Below, piece by piece: positions 37,701 through 45,978 of a stretch of 64,000 nucleotides of DNA. The translations under genes were made by a program, and so were the position numbers. The notes beneath the pieces are model-generated. The model was not told the origin of the DNA. It did no database searches and worked only from the letters and a program-made list of their open reading frames with translations. The stretch comes from CANMXU01 sp052030545 (GTDB taxonomy: Bacteria; Pseudomonadota; Gammaproteobacteria; Enterobacterales; Alteromonadaceae). The stretch's first letter is position 1, and the number at the start of each line of letters is the position of its first letter. The DNA is taken from NCBI RefSeq assembly GCF_052030545.1, contig NZ_JBPDIH010000002.1:558001-622000 (forward strand). The letters are read 5' to 3'.

Positions 37701-37886
37701 TTGTGGCGCAGCACCCGGATATGGCGCAGCAAAAGAAATCCAATTACTTTTTACCTGCGGAAACATTTGTTTGTTGATCGTTTGCGCGGTTAAAAAGCCC
37801 GCCACTAAAATGAAAATCATTAATAAATTTGCCGCAACACTGTTGCGTGCAAACCATGCGATTAAACCTTTATTAGTATCGTCCAT
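34728..37886 (-). CDS. RND-family efflux pump, inner-membrane permease
   Basis: A 1052-residue proton-driven permease with the internal two-fold repeat of 12 helices and two large periplasmic domains. The N-terminus (LIAWFARNSVAANLLMIFILVAG) and helix-4 segment with paired Asp (LVLGIVVDDAIVMGESAHDEIE) match the AcrB/MexF-type superfamily. It starts 3 bp after the adaptor gene, so the two form an operon. No outer-membrane channel gene is present, so it probably borrows a TolC-like protein. Substrate (drug, lipid or metabolite) unknown. Confidence 0.93.
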   Translation of the reverse strand: MDDTNKGLIAWFARNSVAANLLMIFILVAGFLTAQTINKQMFPQVKSNWISFAAPYPGAAPQEVEEGITIKIEEALESVQGLERVITYSNRGYSNGWFRVDEAYDPQIVLEEVKTQIDSIPTFPDGMERLKVEREQYRQEVMYISLYGDMDNVELKELGRRIHDEIQQLPLINVSEFFSGLGYEISVEVSKDKLREFNLSFNDVANAVRNYSRNMSAGQIRAENGYINLRVENQAYRGHEFERIPVITLADGSKILLGEIATINDGFEEGLQYSKFNGKNSVTLFIGAADNQSMTDVANVINKYVAEKNAALPEGVQLENWVDFTYYVEGRLNMMIDNMISGGLLVFLMLALFLRIRLAFWVMMGLPVCFLGTLLMMPMEFVNVTINVTSLFAFILVLGIVVDDAIVMGESAHDEIEEHGHSTENVIRGVKRVAMPATFGVLTTIAVFVPLALDDGPSSAFGQSIGFVVIFCLIFSLIESKLILPAHLANMKVKKFNANNPLDRLRAAVDRGLKHVIENVYRPSLEVCIKYRYGVLMFFISIMLLSAGLFSGGLIRFVGQPKIPHDFPRVSIEMNVDASEQSTLDTVLTVEKILYQVDKDIVQEHGKPMIADMQVDLRSRTSARIMVKLVEPEVRAMDTFALADLWRKAIPTLPGVKSFSIDDNLFGGGREDGDIAFRLESKNDAQLLAAAKELKAKLNTLKGVGDVNDSRQTSAKEVQFELKPLAYSLGLTLADVASQVNHSFYGLEAQRILRDTEEIKVMVRYPEGQRSSIGHVDEVMIQAPNGAELPLSELANIHLTDGVTRIRRENGNRTINVWASVDADQVEPFEVAKDIRDNFIPELLRQYPLVKSEVSGRIQEELDSANDQLRDFAISLMVIFSLLAIPLKSYSQAMMIMVVIPFGVIGAVFGHLILGMDLNALSVFGILAAAGVVVNDSLVMVDYVNNARKAGIPLKKAVVYAGTKRFRAIMLTSITTFMGLVPIVFFETSMQAKIVIPMAVSLAFGVLFATIVTLGLIPSLYVIIEDIKKQMRRLINAIKGFFGHKVVTEQKA

Positions 37887-37889
37887 CGC

Positions 37890-39086
37890 TTAATCCTCAA
37901 TCGTTGCGGCAAGCTGAGTTTCGACAGATTCTAAATCGCTTTCAATAGCGTCATCGCTTGGCAACGCTAACTGCATACCTTCTATTGGATAATCTAAGGC
38001 AGAAATGATTAATTGGTCACCTTCAGCAAGTCCGTTAGAGACGATCACATTAGCACCATCTTGGCGAACAATTTCAATTGGCATGTACTTTAATTTAAGC
38101 TCACTGTCCAATATAGCCACAGCATTATTGACCACCAAATGACGAGGGATAATGGCAGCTTGGTCTAATCGTTGGCCAAGAATATCTGCGGTAACATATG
38201 AACCAAAACGTAACGGAGTTACTGAATTTTCAGATGCTTGCAAACGGTAAGGATCGTCAACTTGCGCAACCAAATAACTCATTCTGCTTTGGTTATCTAC
38301 AACACCTTCACCGCGCGCAATATGCGCAGACCACTGCATTTTTTCGCCCGCATAAGTGCCATTAAGTAAAACTTGCGAGTCTTTACCTTGGTCAATTAAA
38401 AACTTAAGTTGCTTATCTGCAACAGGTAGTCGCACTTCAGCAATCGAGGTACCTAGTACTTTACCGATAGGGCTGCCAATGGCGACAAAAGAGCCTAACC
38501 CGACATTTCTGCTTTCGATCATCGCGTCATAAGGCGCTCTAATTTCAGTGCGTTCTAAATTGCGTTTGGCGCGTAAAACTGAAGCTTGCGCTGCTTTTAC
38601 TCGCGCTATTTCTTGTGCTAATTGCGGTTTACGTAAACTTAATTCTGTCGGTGATGAATGTGAAATGCGCTCCCATTCACGCTCGGCAACCTTACCTTGC
38701 GCACGCTCTGTTTCTAATGCCGCGCGCGCTGACGCCATGTTTGCTTGTGCATCAATTAATGCGGCTTCGTAATCGTTAGGATCTATGCGTGCTAACAGCT
38801 GGTCTTTTTTGATAAAACCACCACGGACAAAAGTGTCTGACAGTTCAACTACTTGACCGCTAATTTGCGCGACTAATTCAGTTTCATATTTCGGTTTTAC
38901 TAAGCCATACGACTCAACTTCTAACACCATAGGTTCAACTGAAATAGTTTCAACCGCAACAATAGGGGTATTATCTACAGGAGCTTTTTCTTCAGGTGGT
39001 TTCTTCAGGCTTTGAAAGCCAATAAATGAAACGACACCGGCAGCGAGGATTACAATAGGTACTATTATTTGTTTTTTCCGTGACAC
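37890..39086 (-). CDS. RND efflux periplasmic adaptor subunit
   Basis: A 398-residue membrane-fusion protein. The start is best placed at a GTG (39086) eight bases after GAGG; a TTG at 39134 would add 16 atypical residues. One N-terminal hydrophobic segment (IIVPIVILAAGVVSFIGF) anchors it. A biotinyl-lipoyl-like domain (YGLVKPKYETELVAQISGQVV), an alpha-hairpin (~100-180) and a beta-barrel domain follow. It links the permease encoded 3 bp downstream with an outer-membrane channel. First gene of the operon. Confidence 0.92.
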   Translation of the reverse strand: MSRKKQIIVPIVILAAGVVSFIGFQSLKKPPEEKAPVDNTPIVAVETISVEPMVLEVESYGLVKPKYETELVAQISGQVVELSDTFVRGGFIKKDQLLARIDPNDYEAALIDAQANMASARAALETERAQGKVAEREWERISHSSPTELSLRKPQLAQEIARVKAAQASVLRAKRNLERTEIRAPYDAMIESRNVGLGSFVAIGSPIGKVLGTSIAEVRLPVADKQLKFLIDQGKDSQVLLNGTYAGEKMQWSAHIARGEGVVDNQSRMSYLVAQVDDPYRLQASENSVTPLRFGSYVTADILGQRLDQAAIIPRHLVVNNAVAILDSELKLKYMPIEIVRQDGANVIVSNGLAEGDQLIISALDYPIEGMQLALPSDDAIESDLESVETQLAATIED

Positions 39087-39321
39087 AGTTCTGTCCTCAA
39101 TGGAATGGATGTGATTTTTGTAACATCTTGTCAATTACTACATAGGATAACCAAAAATATGTATCGATAATCAACAAAGTTGTAAATGCTTATTACAAAA
39201 TTCACACCGACTTCACCAAAGTAAAGAAAAAACGTTAGTGAAGCCACGTTTATTCTTTATAAAACAATGAGATGAGATATAAATTAAATTAGGTATTTTT
39301 TGAAACAACAAAAAGTTGAAT

Positions 39322-39350
39322 CAACCGACAGAAAGTCAGTTGGTTTTTTT
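39322..39350 (+). terminator. Plus-strand hairpin with T-tract between two minus-strand genes
   Basis: CAACCGAC, AGAAA and GTCAGTTG (one mismatch) are followed by T7 on the plus strand. No plus-strand gene lies upstream. The minus strand has only a weak U-rich stretch after the hairpin, so its role for the acyltransferase gene is doubtful. Confidence 0.55.
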
Positions 39351-39359
39351 CGCCACTTT

Positions 39360-40496
39360 TTATACTTTTATAAAAATTTTTCGGCTATATAGCCAATATA
39401 ATATAAGCCATTGAATGAGCAAAATGGCAACAATATGTGCTAATGGCTGAAATTGAGTTGGCATCGCTGTGATCACACCACCAAATAAGCTGTTGGCACT
39501 AAATTTCCAGTCGATAAGGCTAGTACCTAAATAGGCAACAATTGAGTTGGTGCCAATGACGGCGAAAACCCATGCCCACCGAGTAATATTGAGCACATCA
39601 ATTATCCAATAAAACAGTGCCAGCAATAAAATACTATAGCCACAAGTTAGCAGCACAAATGAACTGGACCATAGCGTTTTATTGATCGGTAAAACGACTC
39701 CCCAACCATAAGCTAGTAGCAATAAAATAAGGGCACTGCCAACTAAGTGCGATAGTAATTTTTTAGGTTGTTGCTGATATTTAATTAAATGTCGGCCAAC
39801 AAAAACACCGGCAAGTGCATTAACTATAGAGCCTAGGTTCGACAGCAGTCCTTCGGGGTCAATTAGCGTGTTTTGATAGGTAATGCCCGGTAATAAAGTT
39901 TGATCGAACCACGCATTAATTGCTCCGTTTGCGCTGAAATCACCACCACCATAACTGCCCAAAGTTACTGTAGTTTGTATTAACCAATAACCAAGTAATA
40001 ACCCTATGGCTACCCACCATTGGCTACGAATACTGGTATACCATACCAACATCACCGCCACATACCAGGCAAGACCAATTCGGCCAAGCACACTTGCAAA
40101 GCGAATTTCATCAATGCTTGCAGGCATTCCGCCGCCCCAGCCATGGTTGTAAACAATCCCGAGTAAAACTAATAACGCCAATCGCTTGTGGGCATGCCTT
40201 AACTTTTGTTTACCTTGAATTGGCGAATAGGCAGACATAGGTTTTGCTGCCAACCCTATGCTGACACCCGATAAAAATATAAACAGTGGGAAAATCAAAT
40301 CATAGGCAGTAAAACCATGCCAGCTGGTATGCTGCATCTGCTCGGCAAAGACAGTTAAAAATCCCCAGCCAGTGATCAAATAAAGTGCGGCAAATACGCC
40401 TTCGGCACCTAGAATCCAAAACATATCAAATCCACGAAGTGCGTCGATGGATAACAACCGTTTTTTATTTGATGACGATGAAGCTAATTGCGGCAT
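39360..40496 (-). CDS. NagX-like membrane acyltransferase (DUF5009/COG4299 family)
   Basis: A 378-residue membrane protein with about ten helices. The N-terminal signature KRLLSIDALRGFDMFWILG and the loop TSWHGFTAYDLIFPLFIFLSGVSIG are typical of the family related to heparan-alpha-glucosaminide N-acetyltransferase; the His in TSWHGF is the likely acetyl-carrying residue. In marine bacteria family members (NagX) sit with N-acetylglucosamine catabolic genes, but none are adjacent here. Transmembrane acetylation of an amino sugar is the probable reaction; substrate unproven. Confidence 0.85.
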   Translation of the reverse strand: MPQLASSSSNKKRLLSIDALRGFDMFWILGAEGVFAALYLITGWGFLTVFAEQMQHTSWHGFTAYDLIFPLFIFLSGVSIGLAAKPMSAYSPIQGKQKLRHAHKRLALLVLLGIVYNHGWGGGMPASIDEIRFASVLGRIGLAWYVAVMLVWYTSIRSQWWVAIGLLLGYWLIQTTVTLGSYGGGDFSANGAINAWFDQTLLPGITYQNTLIDPEGLLSNLGSIVNALAGVFVGRHLIKYQQQPKKLLSHLVGSALILLLLAYGWGVVLPINKTLWSSSFVLLTCGYSILLLALFYWIIDVLNITRWAWVFAVIGTNSIVAYLGTSLIDWKFSANSLFGGVITAMPTQFQPLAHIVAILLIQWLILYWLYSRKIFIKV

Positions 40497-40693
40497 ATTT
40501 TTAACCTAACTTTTGGTGATTTAATCCGCATAATAAACTATCACCCAACAAAAAGACAGCGCTGTCAAAAACTCCGGTTCAACTAAATAGTCGCCAATGT
40601 AAACAACAAACACATTTTGTTATGATTTATTCGATTGAATTACTTGAGTTCCGCGCACATGCCCGACACAATCATGTTAACCAAGGAGCTTTT

Positions 40694-41149
40694 ATGCTAA
40701 GTAAGATCAGTCAATTTTTGCAAAACTTGAATCAAGAAAATTCTGATGAAGACGAAAAGTTTTCACTGGAAGTCGCTTGTACTGTGTTGTTATGCGAAGT
40801 GATGCGAGCAGACGATCATTTAAGTGATAGCGAGCAAAAAATGCTACAAACACTTATTAGTCAGCATTTTTCTTTGCAAGCAAGTGAAGTGAAAGAAATC
40901 ATCGAACAAGCCTTTGAACATAGCGAACAAGCAACTGACTTTTATCAATTCACCTCAAAAATTAATAGTCACTATAGTATTTCACAGCGCATGACCATTG
41001 TTGAATTACTGTGGAAAATAGCGCTGGCAGACGGCAAAATTGCGAGCATTGAAGAACATACCATACGCCGAATTGCCGACTTACTTCACCTGCGCCACAG
41101 CGAATATATCGCCACTAAAACACAAGCAATTAGCCATCAAAGTGACTGA
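40694..41149 (+). CDS. TerB-like helical protein
   Basis: A 151-residue cytoplasmic protein; the ATG at 40694 follows an AAGGAGC Shine-Dalgarno, while the frame extends upstream to 40622. The TerB/DjlA-like fold is seen in two matched segments, CTVLLCEVMRADDHLSDSE and VELLWKIALADGKIASIEE, each with acidic metal-binding-like positions. Although TerB was named for tellurite resistance, isolated members are common and poorly characterised. No other ter genes are present. cvfB follows 100 bp downstream. Confidence 0.82.
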   Translation: MLSKISQFLQNLNQENSDEDEKFSLEVACTVLLCEVMRADDHLSDSEQKMLQTLISQHFSLQASEVKEIIEQAFEHSEQATDFYQFTSKINSHYSISQRMTIVELLWKIALADGKIASIEEHTIRRIADLLHLRHSEYIATKTQAISHQSD

Positions 41150-41249
41150 TTATTGGTTATGCCAATAAAAGAGAATAAAGTAACAGAACAAAAAGCAATT
41201 GTGCGATATAATTGCGCCTTATTTCAAAACCACCCTTTTAGAGTAATTC

Positions 41250-42080
41250 ATGGCTGATATTGGCAAATTCAATACCCTTTCAATTATCGCAATAACCGAT
41301 AACGGTGCCTATTTAGACGCAGGCGAATTAGGCGAAATACTGTTGCCAAATCGCTACGTGCCGCAAGATTGTGATGTTGACCAACAGGTTAAGGTATTTA
41401 TCTATGCGGATTCTGCCGACCGTTTAGTTGCCACCACAGAGCAGCCTTTTGCGCAGGTTGATCAGTTTGCCTCGCTAAAAGTGGCGCAAGTCAATAAAAT
41501 GGGCGCCTTTTTAGATTGGGGTTTGAAAAAAGACTTACTCGTCCCATACAACCAACAGCACAGTAAAATGGAAGTCGGTAAATATTACTTGGTGAGAATT
41601 TACCTTGATGAGCGCACCGAGCGTATTGTTGGTTCAAGCAAAATTGATAAATTTATTGATATTTGGCCGGCCGACTATAATGAAGGAGACAAAGTTGAGC
41701 TTATTATTGGTGGTAAAACCGACTTAGGCTTTAAAGCTATTATTAACGATAAGCATTGGGGTTTGTTATACGACAGTGAAATTTTTCAACCATTGCGCAT
41801 CGGTAAAAAAGTCACTGGCTATATTAAAAAAATGCGTGAAGACGGCCGCATTGATTTAATTTTAACGCGTGGCGGCAAAGGTAAAGTGATTGATTTTAGT
41901 GATAAACTTATCAGTCATTTAGAAGAAAACAATGGCTTTAGTCCATTACATGATAAAAGCTCGCCAGAGCTCATTAAACGAACTTTAGGGGTGAGTAAAA
42001 AAACCTTTAAAGCAACTGTGGGTAACTTACTCAAAAAAGGCAAAGTTAAAATTGAAAAAGGCGGCATTCGCCTAAATTAA
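41250..42080 (+). CDS. CvfB-like S1-domain RNA-binding protein
   Basis: A 276-residue protein of the CvfB/YitL family. It shows three S1-like OB segments (GAYLDAGELGEILLPNRYVP; MGAFLDWGLKKDLLVPYNQQ; KVTGYIKKMREDGRIDLIL) and a C-terminal winged helix (TLGVSKKTFKATVGNLLKKGKVKI). In Staphylococcus CvfB binds RNA and affects virulence-gene expression; in gammaproteobacteria the role is not defined. The stop is 31 bp from the converging substrate-binding gene. Confidence 0.9.
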   Translation: MADIGKFNTLSIIAITDNGAYLDAGELGEILLPNRYVPQDCDVDQQVKVFIYADSADRLVATTEQPFAQVDQFASLKVAQVNKMGAFLDWGLKKDLLVPYNQQHSKMEVGKYYLVRIYLDERTERIVGSSKIDKFIDIWPADYNEGDKVELIIGGKTDLGFKAIINDKHWGLLYDSEIFQPLRIGKKVTGYIKKMREDGRIDLILTRGGKGKVIDFSDKLISHLEENNGFSPLHDKSSPELIKRTLGVSKKTFKATVGNLLKKGKVKIEKGGIRLN

Positions 42081-42111
42081 CTTGTCTTGAATTTAATTAA
42101 AGATTGGCAAC

Positions 42112-42840
42112 TTAGTCATTGATAATCTTCTTTGACATAATGTCAGCTATGGCTTGGTTGACTTTTATTAATGTCTCTGGATATTTAGCTAAATAGCGTT
42201 TACTAATATAAATACCAAAATCTTTTTCTAATTCAACAAACTTCTTAAATTTATTAGGGGCAATGCCTGCCTCTTTTATCGCATCTTCAAACACAAGTTC
42301 CGCAATAAATGCGGCGTCAATGTAACGTCGCGCTAGCATTTCAGGCAGTTTTTTTGTTTCCATAACCGGTTGCACAAAGTAGTCATTACTAATCAGCCAT
42401 TTGTGCGTATTGGCATTGAAGTGCGTGCTCACTTTTGCCCGCAATTTAAAGTGCTCTTGCAATGGTGTTAACGATGAATTCTTTAAGGTATACCAACACC
42501 AACGATTGATAAACAAAGGCTCACTGAAGACAGCAATTTTATCCCGCTCAGCATTTTGGCTAGCAAGCAAAAATGCTGAGCCTTTATCTCGCTTAATTTC
42601 ATCAACGACTTTAGCGTAGTTAGGGTAAATGTGGTAATTGACTGCTATACCCGCTTTTTCAAAAACTTGATTTGCTAGTTCAATACCTATGCCAACAATT
42701 TTATCTGATTTTTTTTCGGTATATGGCGGGAAGTTAGGGACTAAAACGACAATCGATTGTTGGGCATACGCAGTAAATATAATGCTATTACACACCCAAA
42801 AGAAGCTAATCAATTTCATCTGTCGAAAAAAATTAGTCAA
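42112..42840 (-). CDS. Periplasmic solute-binding-like protein (SBP_bac_3 family)
   Basis: A 242-residue protein with signal peptide (..WVCNSIIFTAYA) and a type-2 periplasmic binding fold (VVLVPNFPPYTEKKSDKIVGIGIELANQVFEKAG). The TTG at 42840 has an excellent AGGGGG Shine-Dalgarno; the ATG at 42819 has none, so the TTG is preferred. No transporter genes are adjacent. Stand-alone members in Alteromonadales are common and of unknown function. A second, divergent member is at 62923. The mature length is close to the minimal fold. Confidence 0.8.
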   Translation of the reverse strand: MTNFFRQMKLISFFWVCNSIIFTAYAQQSIVVLVPNFPPYTEKKSDKIVGIGIELANQVFEKAGIAVNYHIYPNYAKVVDEIKRDKGSAFLLASQNAERDKIAVFSEPLFINRWCWYTLKNSSLTPLQEHFKLRAKVSTHFNANTHKWLISNDYFVQPVMETKKLPEMLARRYIDAAFIAELVFEDAIKEAGIAPNKFKKFVELEKDFGIYISKRYLAKYPETLIKVNQAIADIMSKKIIND

Positions 42841-42910
42841 ATTCTGCCCCCTTAATGTTATTTACTTCTCAAAAGCGTTGTTAATAACACCTTTTAGTAA
42901 ATAATAGAAC

Positions 42911-42933
42911 AAAGCACCATAAAATGGTGCTTT
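42911..42933 (-). terminator. Terminator of the zinc receptor gene
   Basis: AAAGCACCAT, AA and ATGGTGCTTT form a 10-bp stem; T residues follow on both strands (imperfect tracts). It lies about 60 bp past the receptor stop. Confidence 0.65.
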
Positions 42934-42989
42934 GTTTGGGTTTTATTTAAGGTTGTTAACCGTTTGATATTAACAAGCCTTAGTGTTTC

Positions 42990-45422
42990 TTAAAAGCTGC
43001 CTCGTACACCTAAGCTAAAGTTTCGCCCTGGTAACGGTGCATCGTCTTTTAAGAAAGACGAGTGTACTCTCGCTTCTGTATCAAGCAGGTTTTCAGCTTT
43101 CATAAACACAACAAAGTCGTTACCAATTCCATCAAGATAATAATTAAAGTTAACATCCACTAGGCTATAACCGTCGGTTTCTGTTTCGTAACTGGCAATG
43201 TCATCTTGGTCGAAATAGTGGCTAACACTTAATTGGCCTGAGTAATTGTTACCTACATATTCAAGCTCGGCGCCTAAACGCATTGGCGGTGTGCGCGGTA
43301 AACTGTCACCATCAACGAGTTCAGCGTTTATATAGTCAGCAAAAACCGACGTTTTTAAAGATGTCGATACTTGATAGGCAAACTCAGCTTCAAACCCGTA
43401 TAAACGTGCATCTGCTTGTTGATAAATATAGACAGGTAAACCATGCTCTTCGTCGGTAAGACCGTGTTCATGGCCGTGATCACCTTCGAAAAATAGCCCA
43501 GTATTTTCTTGATAATAGTAATCGTTAATGCGGTTATAAAAAGCACTGATCACAAAACCAAAGTCACCTTCAAATTTACGCCATGTTAAATCAACATTAT
43601 AAGAACTTTCGATTTCAGGTAATTGCTCATTTAACTCAAGGTGTGCATCTTCGCCTTCACCATGAATTTGGTAGATAGCGCCAATTTCATAACTATTGGT
43701 ACCGATGTGCTCGCCATTTGAAAACAGCTCACTCGCTGAAGGTGCGCGCTGTGAAAATGCAAATGACAGACCCAAATTGTAGCCTTCTTGGTAATCCCAA
43801 ACAGCGCCAACAGAAGCACTAATAGGGGTAAACGATAACGTTTCTAATGCATGCTCTTCATGCTCGTGGTCATGGTCGTGTTCGTCAACAGAAAGTTCTT
43901 TAGCACTTAATTCAACGTCTTCAATACGTGCACCAAGTTGCAGCAATACATCACCGTAGTGCTTTTCTTCTAACCACGCGAGCGCTAATGCAGTAGTAGT
44001 TGACGGCGGCGTGAACGCTTCTGCGCCAATCGCTTCAAAGTCACTTTCTTTAAAATGTAAACTCCACGCGCCTTTCCAGCCCATGTAATTTTTATGGTAT
44101 GCATCGGCACGCACTTCCAGCATATCGTTGTTGAACTCAGTGCCAACCACGCCATGCTCAATTTCTTTGTGCTGATAATCGGTATACGCTAATTTAGTTG
44201 CCAGTCGGTTGATAAACTGATCTTCAAAGGTTAAATCACTTAATATTTGAAAACGTTGTTGGGTAAGATCGGCGTAAACGGCTTCTTCTTCCTCTTCATG
44301 ATCATCATCACCTTCATGTAAATCATGTTCATGCTCGTCATCAGCGTGTTCATGCCCTGGTACGCCATATTCACGTTTAAGTAGCCCGTAAGAAAAACCA
44401 ACATAACCATTATCAAGTAAGTAGCTACTACCGACAGTAAAACCAGACGATTTTGACGCACTATTAGCTAGTGTACCTTTTTCTTCATGGTGCTCTTCTT
44501 CGTGATCTTCCTCGTGGTCATCTTCATCATGATGGTCTTCATCTTCAACACTTGCATAACCAGGAATGCTGTAGTCGTCGGCGTCACGCCAAAAACCATC
44601 TAAATGAAAGGCAACCTTGCCAGCACCTGTATTAAGGTTAAACGATGCTTCATTTTCATTAGCAACGCTATTATGCTGTAAAACATAGTCAAATTGATTC
44701 TCGGTTGATGTTGGTACACGCTCATCAACCACGTTTACTACACCACCAATCGCGCCGCTGCCGTAAAATAATGTCGCAGGGCCTCTTAATACTTCAACTT
44801 GGGTTGCAGTACTTGTTTCAGTAGATACTGAGTGATCAGAGCCAACACGAGAAGCGTCGCCAACATCTAAACCATTTTGCGTTATTAGTACGCGCGGACC
44901 ATCTAAACCACGAATGATTGGGCTACTGGCTACCGGGCCGTAATAAGTAGAATGCACGCCCACTTCATTTTTTAAGGTTTCACCTAAAGTGGATGCATGT
45001 TTTAATTTTAAATCATCACCCGACAAAACATTAACAGGGATAGCCGACTCAATAGTAGATGAATGCAATGGCGTTGCGTAAACGTCTAAAATTTCAAGTA
45101 CTGTTGGTTTAAGCACTAAAGACAAGCCTTCAACATTGTCTTCACCTACATTTACGTCAAAATTATTGTGGCTAAAGTTGTTTGCACTTAAATGAAGTTC
45201 AAACTCACCAGCAGGCAAGTTTTCAAGCATAAAGTTACCTTGCTCGTCGGTTATTGCTTGGCGCTTTTTATTCGCGACTTTAACCACAGCATTGGCGATA
45301 GGAGAGCCCATTGGGTTGACCACTTGGCCCGAAATATTTTGGGCAACAGCGTTACCGGCAATTAAAAAAGTTGAGCAGCAAAGACTGATACCTACAGCCG
45401 TAGATATTTTATTTAGTTTCAT
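42990..45422 (-). CDS. ZnuD-like TonB-dependent receptor, probable zinc importer
   Basis: An 810-residue outer-membrane receptor. After a signal peptide (..LIAGNAVAQ) comes a carboxypeptidase-regulatory-like domain (ISGQVVNPMGSPIANAVVKV, ~residues 28-110), a plug (IIRGLDGPRVLITQNGLDVGDASRVGSDHSV; VEVLRGPATLFYGSGAIGGVVNVVD, close to the ZnuD pattern) and a barrel ending in Phe. Four predicted loops are extremely rich in His, Asp and Glu (DEDHHDEDDHEEDHEEEHH; DDEHEHDLHEGDDDHEEEEE; DEHDHDHEHEEH; EGDHGHEHG), suited to capture of zinc or a similar metal. It follows a small CxxC exported protein under a Zur-box promoter. Confidence 0.9.
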   Translation of the reverse strand: MKLNKISTAVGISLCCSTFLIAGNAVAQNISGQVVNPMGSPIANAVVKVANKKRQAITDEQGNFMLENLPAGEFELHLSANNFSHNNFDVNVGEDNVEGLSLVLKPTVLEILDVYATPLHSSTIESAIPVNVLSGDDLKLKHASTLGETLKNEVGVHSTYYGPVASSPIIRGLDGPRVLITQNGLDVGDASRVGSDHSVSTETSTATQVEVLRGPATLFYGSGAIGGVVNVVDERVPTSTENQFDYVLQHNSVANENEASFNLNTGAGKVAFHLDGFWRDADDYSIPGYASVEDEDHHDEDDHEEDHEEEHHEEKGTLANSASKSSGFTVGSSYLLDNGYVGFSYGLLKREYGVPGHEHADDEHEHDLHEGDDDHEEEEEAVYADLTQQRFQILSDLTFEDQFINRLATKLAYTDYQHKEIEHGVVGTEFNNDMLEVRADAYHKNYMGWKGAWSLHFKESDFEAIGAEAFTPPSTTTALALAWLEEKHYGDVLLQLGARIEDVELSAKELSVDEHDHDHEHEEHALETLSFTPISASVGAVWDYQEGYNLGLSFAFSQRAPSASELFSNGEHIGTNSYEIGAIYQIHGEGEDAHLELNEQLPEIESSYNVDLTWRKFEGDFGFVISAFYNRINDYYYQENTGLFFEGDHGHEHGLTDEEHGLPVYIYQQADARLYGFEAEFAYQVSTSLKTSVFADYINAELVDGDSLPRTPPMRLGAELEYVGNNYSGQLSVSHYFDQDDIASYETETDGYSLVDVNFNYYLDGIGNDFVVFMKAENLLDTEARVHSSFLKDDAPLPGRNFSLGVRGSF

Positions 45423-45479
45423 GTTTTATTTTCCAAAAATTTAAAGAGATTTATGCCTAAGGCATTTAACGTTAAAAAA

Positions 45480-45797
45480 TTAGAAAATCGGTGGGGCTCT
45501 AAGCGGCGGCGTGTGAAATTTATCGGCTGAAAAAACTACATAAATATCATTAACTTTATACAAAAAATTAACAATTTTAGTTTGTACTAACGGTTCAAGA
45601 GTAAGCGTTGGCAGATCAATGTTACTTTGACACAATTGACATTGATAATGCTCTACTTGATTTTCCAGCTTATCGGCATGAAGTGTATGTGTAAAAACAA
45701 GCGACAACCACAAAAACAGCATCATAAGTGCTGTTTTTCTATTAACGATGTGCTGACCTACACTAGATAGGTTACGCAAGTGGCTATCTCTATTCAT
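45480..45797 (-). CDS. Small exported CxxC protein at the zinc locus
   Basis: About 105 residues from the ATG at 45797; the frame continues to 45848, but that start lies upstream of the predicted promoter, and a shorter start at 45725 is possible. A hydrophobic segment (MMLFLWLSLVFTHTLHA) serves as signal peptide. The mature part has CQLCQ and ends KFHTPPLRAPPIF; the C-x2-C plus terminal RAPP motif recalls the small DUF2946-type proteins found next to TonB receptors for metals. Probably a periplasmic metal-handling partner of the receptor 57 bp downstream. Function inferred from context. Confidence 0.65.
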   Translation of the reverse strand: MNRDSHLRNLSSVGQHIVNRKTALMMLFLWLSLVFTHTLHADKLENQVEHYQCQLCQSNIDLPTLTLEPLVQTKIVNFLYKVNDIYVVFSADKFHTPPLRAPPIF

Positions 45798-45802
45798 GGA
45801 GC

Positions 45803-45815
45803 GTGATAATATAAC
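45803..45815 (-). promoter_or_regulatory. Zur box
   Basis: The minus strand reads GTTATATTATCAC, matching the core Zur operator GTTATA-n-TATAAC at 12 of 13 positions. It overlaps the -10 element, so zinc-loaded Zur would block the promoter of the small CxxC gene and the receptor. Confidence 0.7.
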
Positions 45816-45834
45816 AAAAGTATTTTTATCACAA
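45806..45834 (-). promoter_or_regulatory. Promoter of the zinc-uptake locus
   Basis: TTGTGA (-35, 45829-45834) and TATTAT (-10, 45806-45811) are 17 bp apart on the minus strand. The predicted transcription start is near 45799, only about two bases before the ATG at 45797, implying a leaderless message if that start is used. Confidence 0.5.
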
Positions 45835-45978
45835 CGCCAGTTACACATTTAAAACAATCCCTACGCCTGCCACGTGTCAGTTACTCTTAACTATCTGCGC
45901 TTGAAAATTAATTTTAACAAGTGATACTGCCGCTAACCTTTTGTTAAAAGGTTTAAAAAGTATAAAGGGATATAACAA

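Noticed and set aside
40622..40693. N-terminal extension of the TerB-like protein
   Set aside because: The ATG at 40694 has a strong AAGGAGC site; the upstream residues are not typical of the family.
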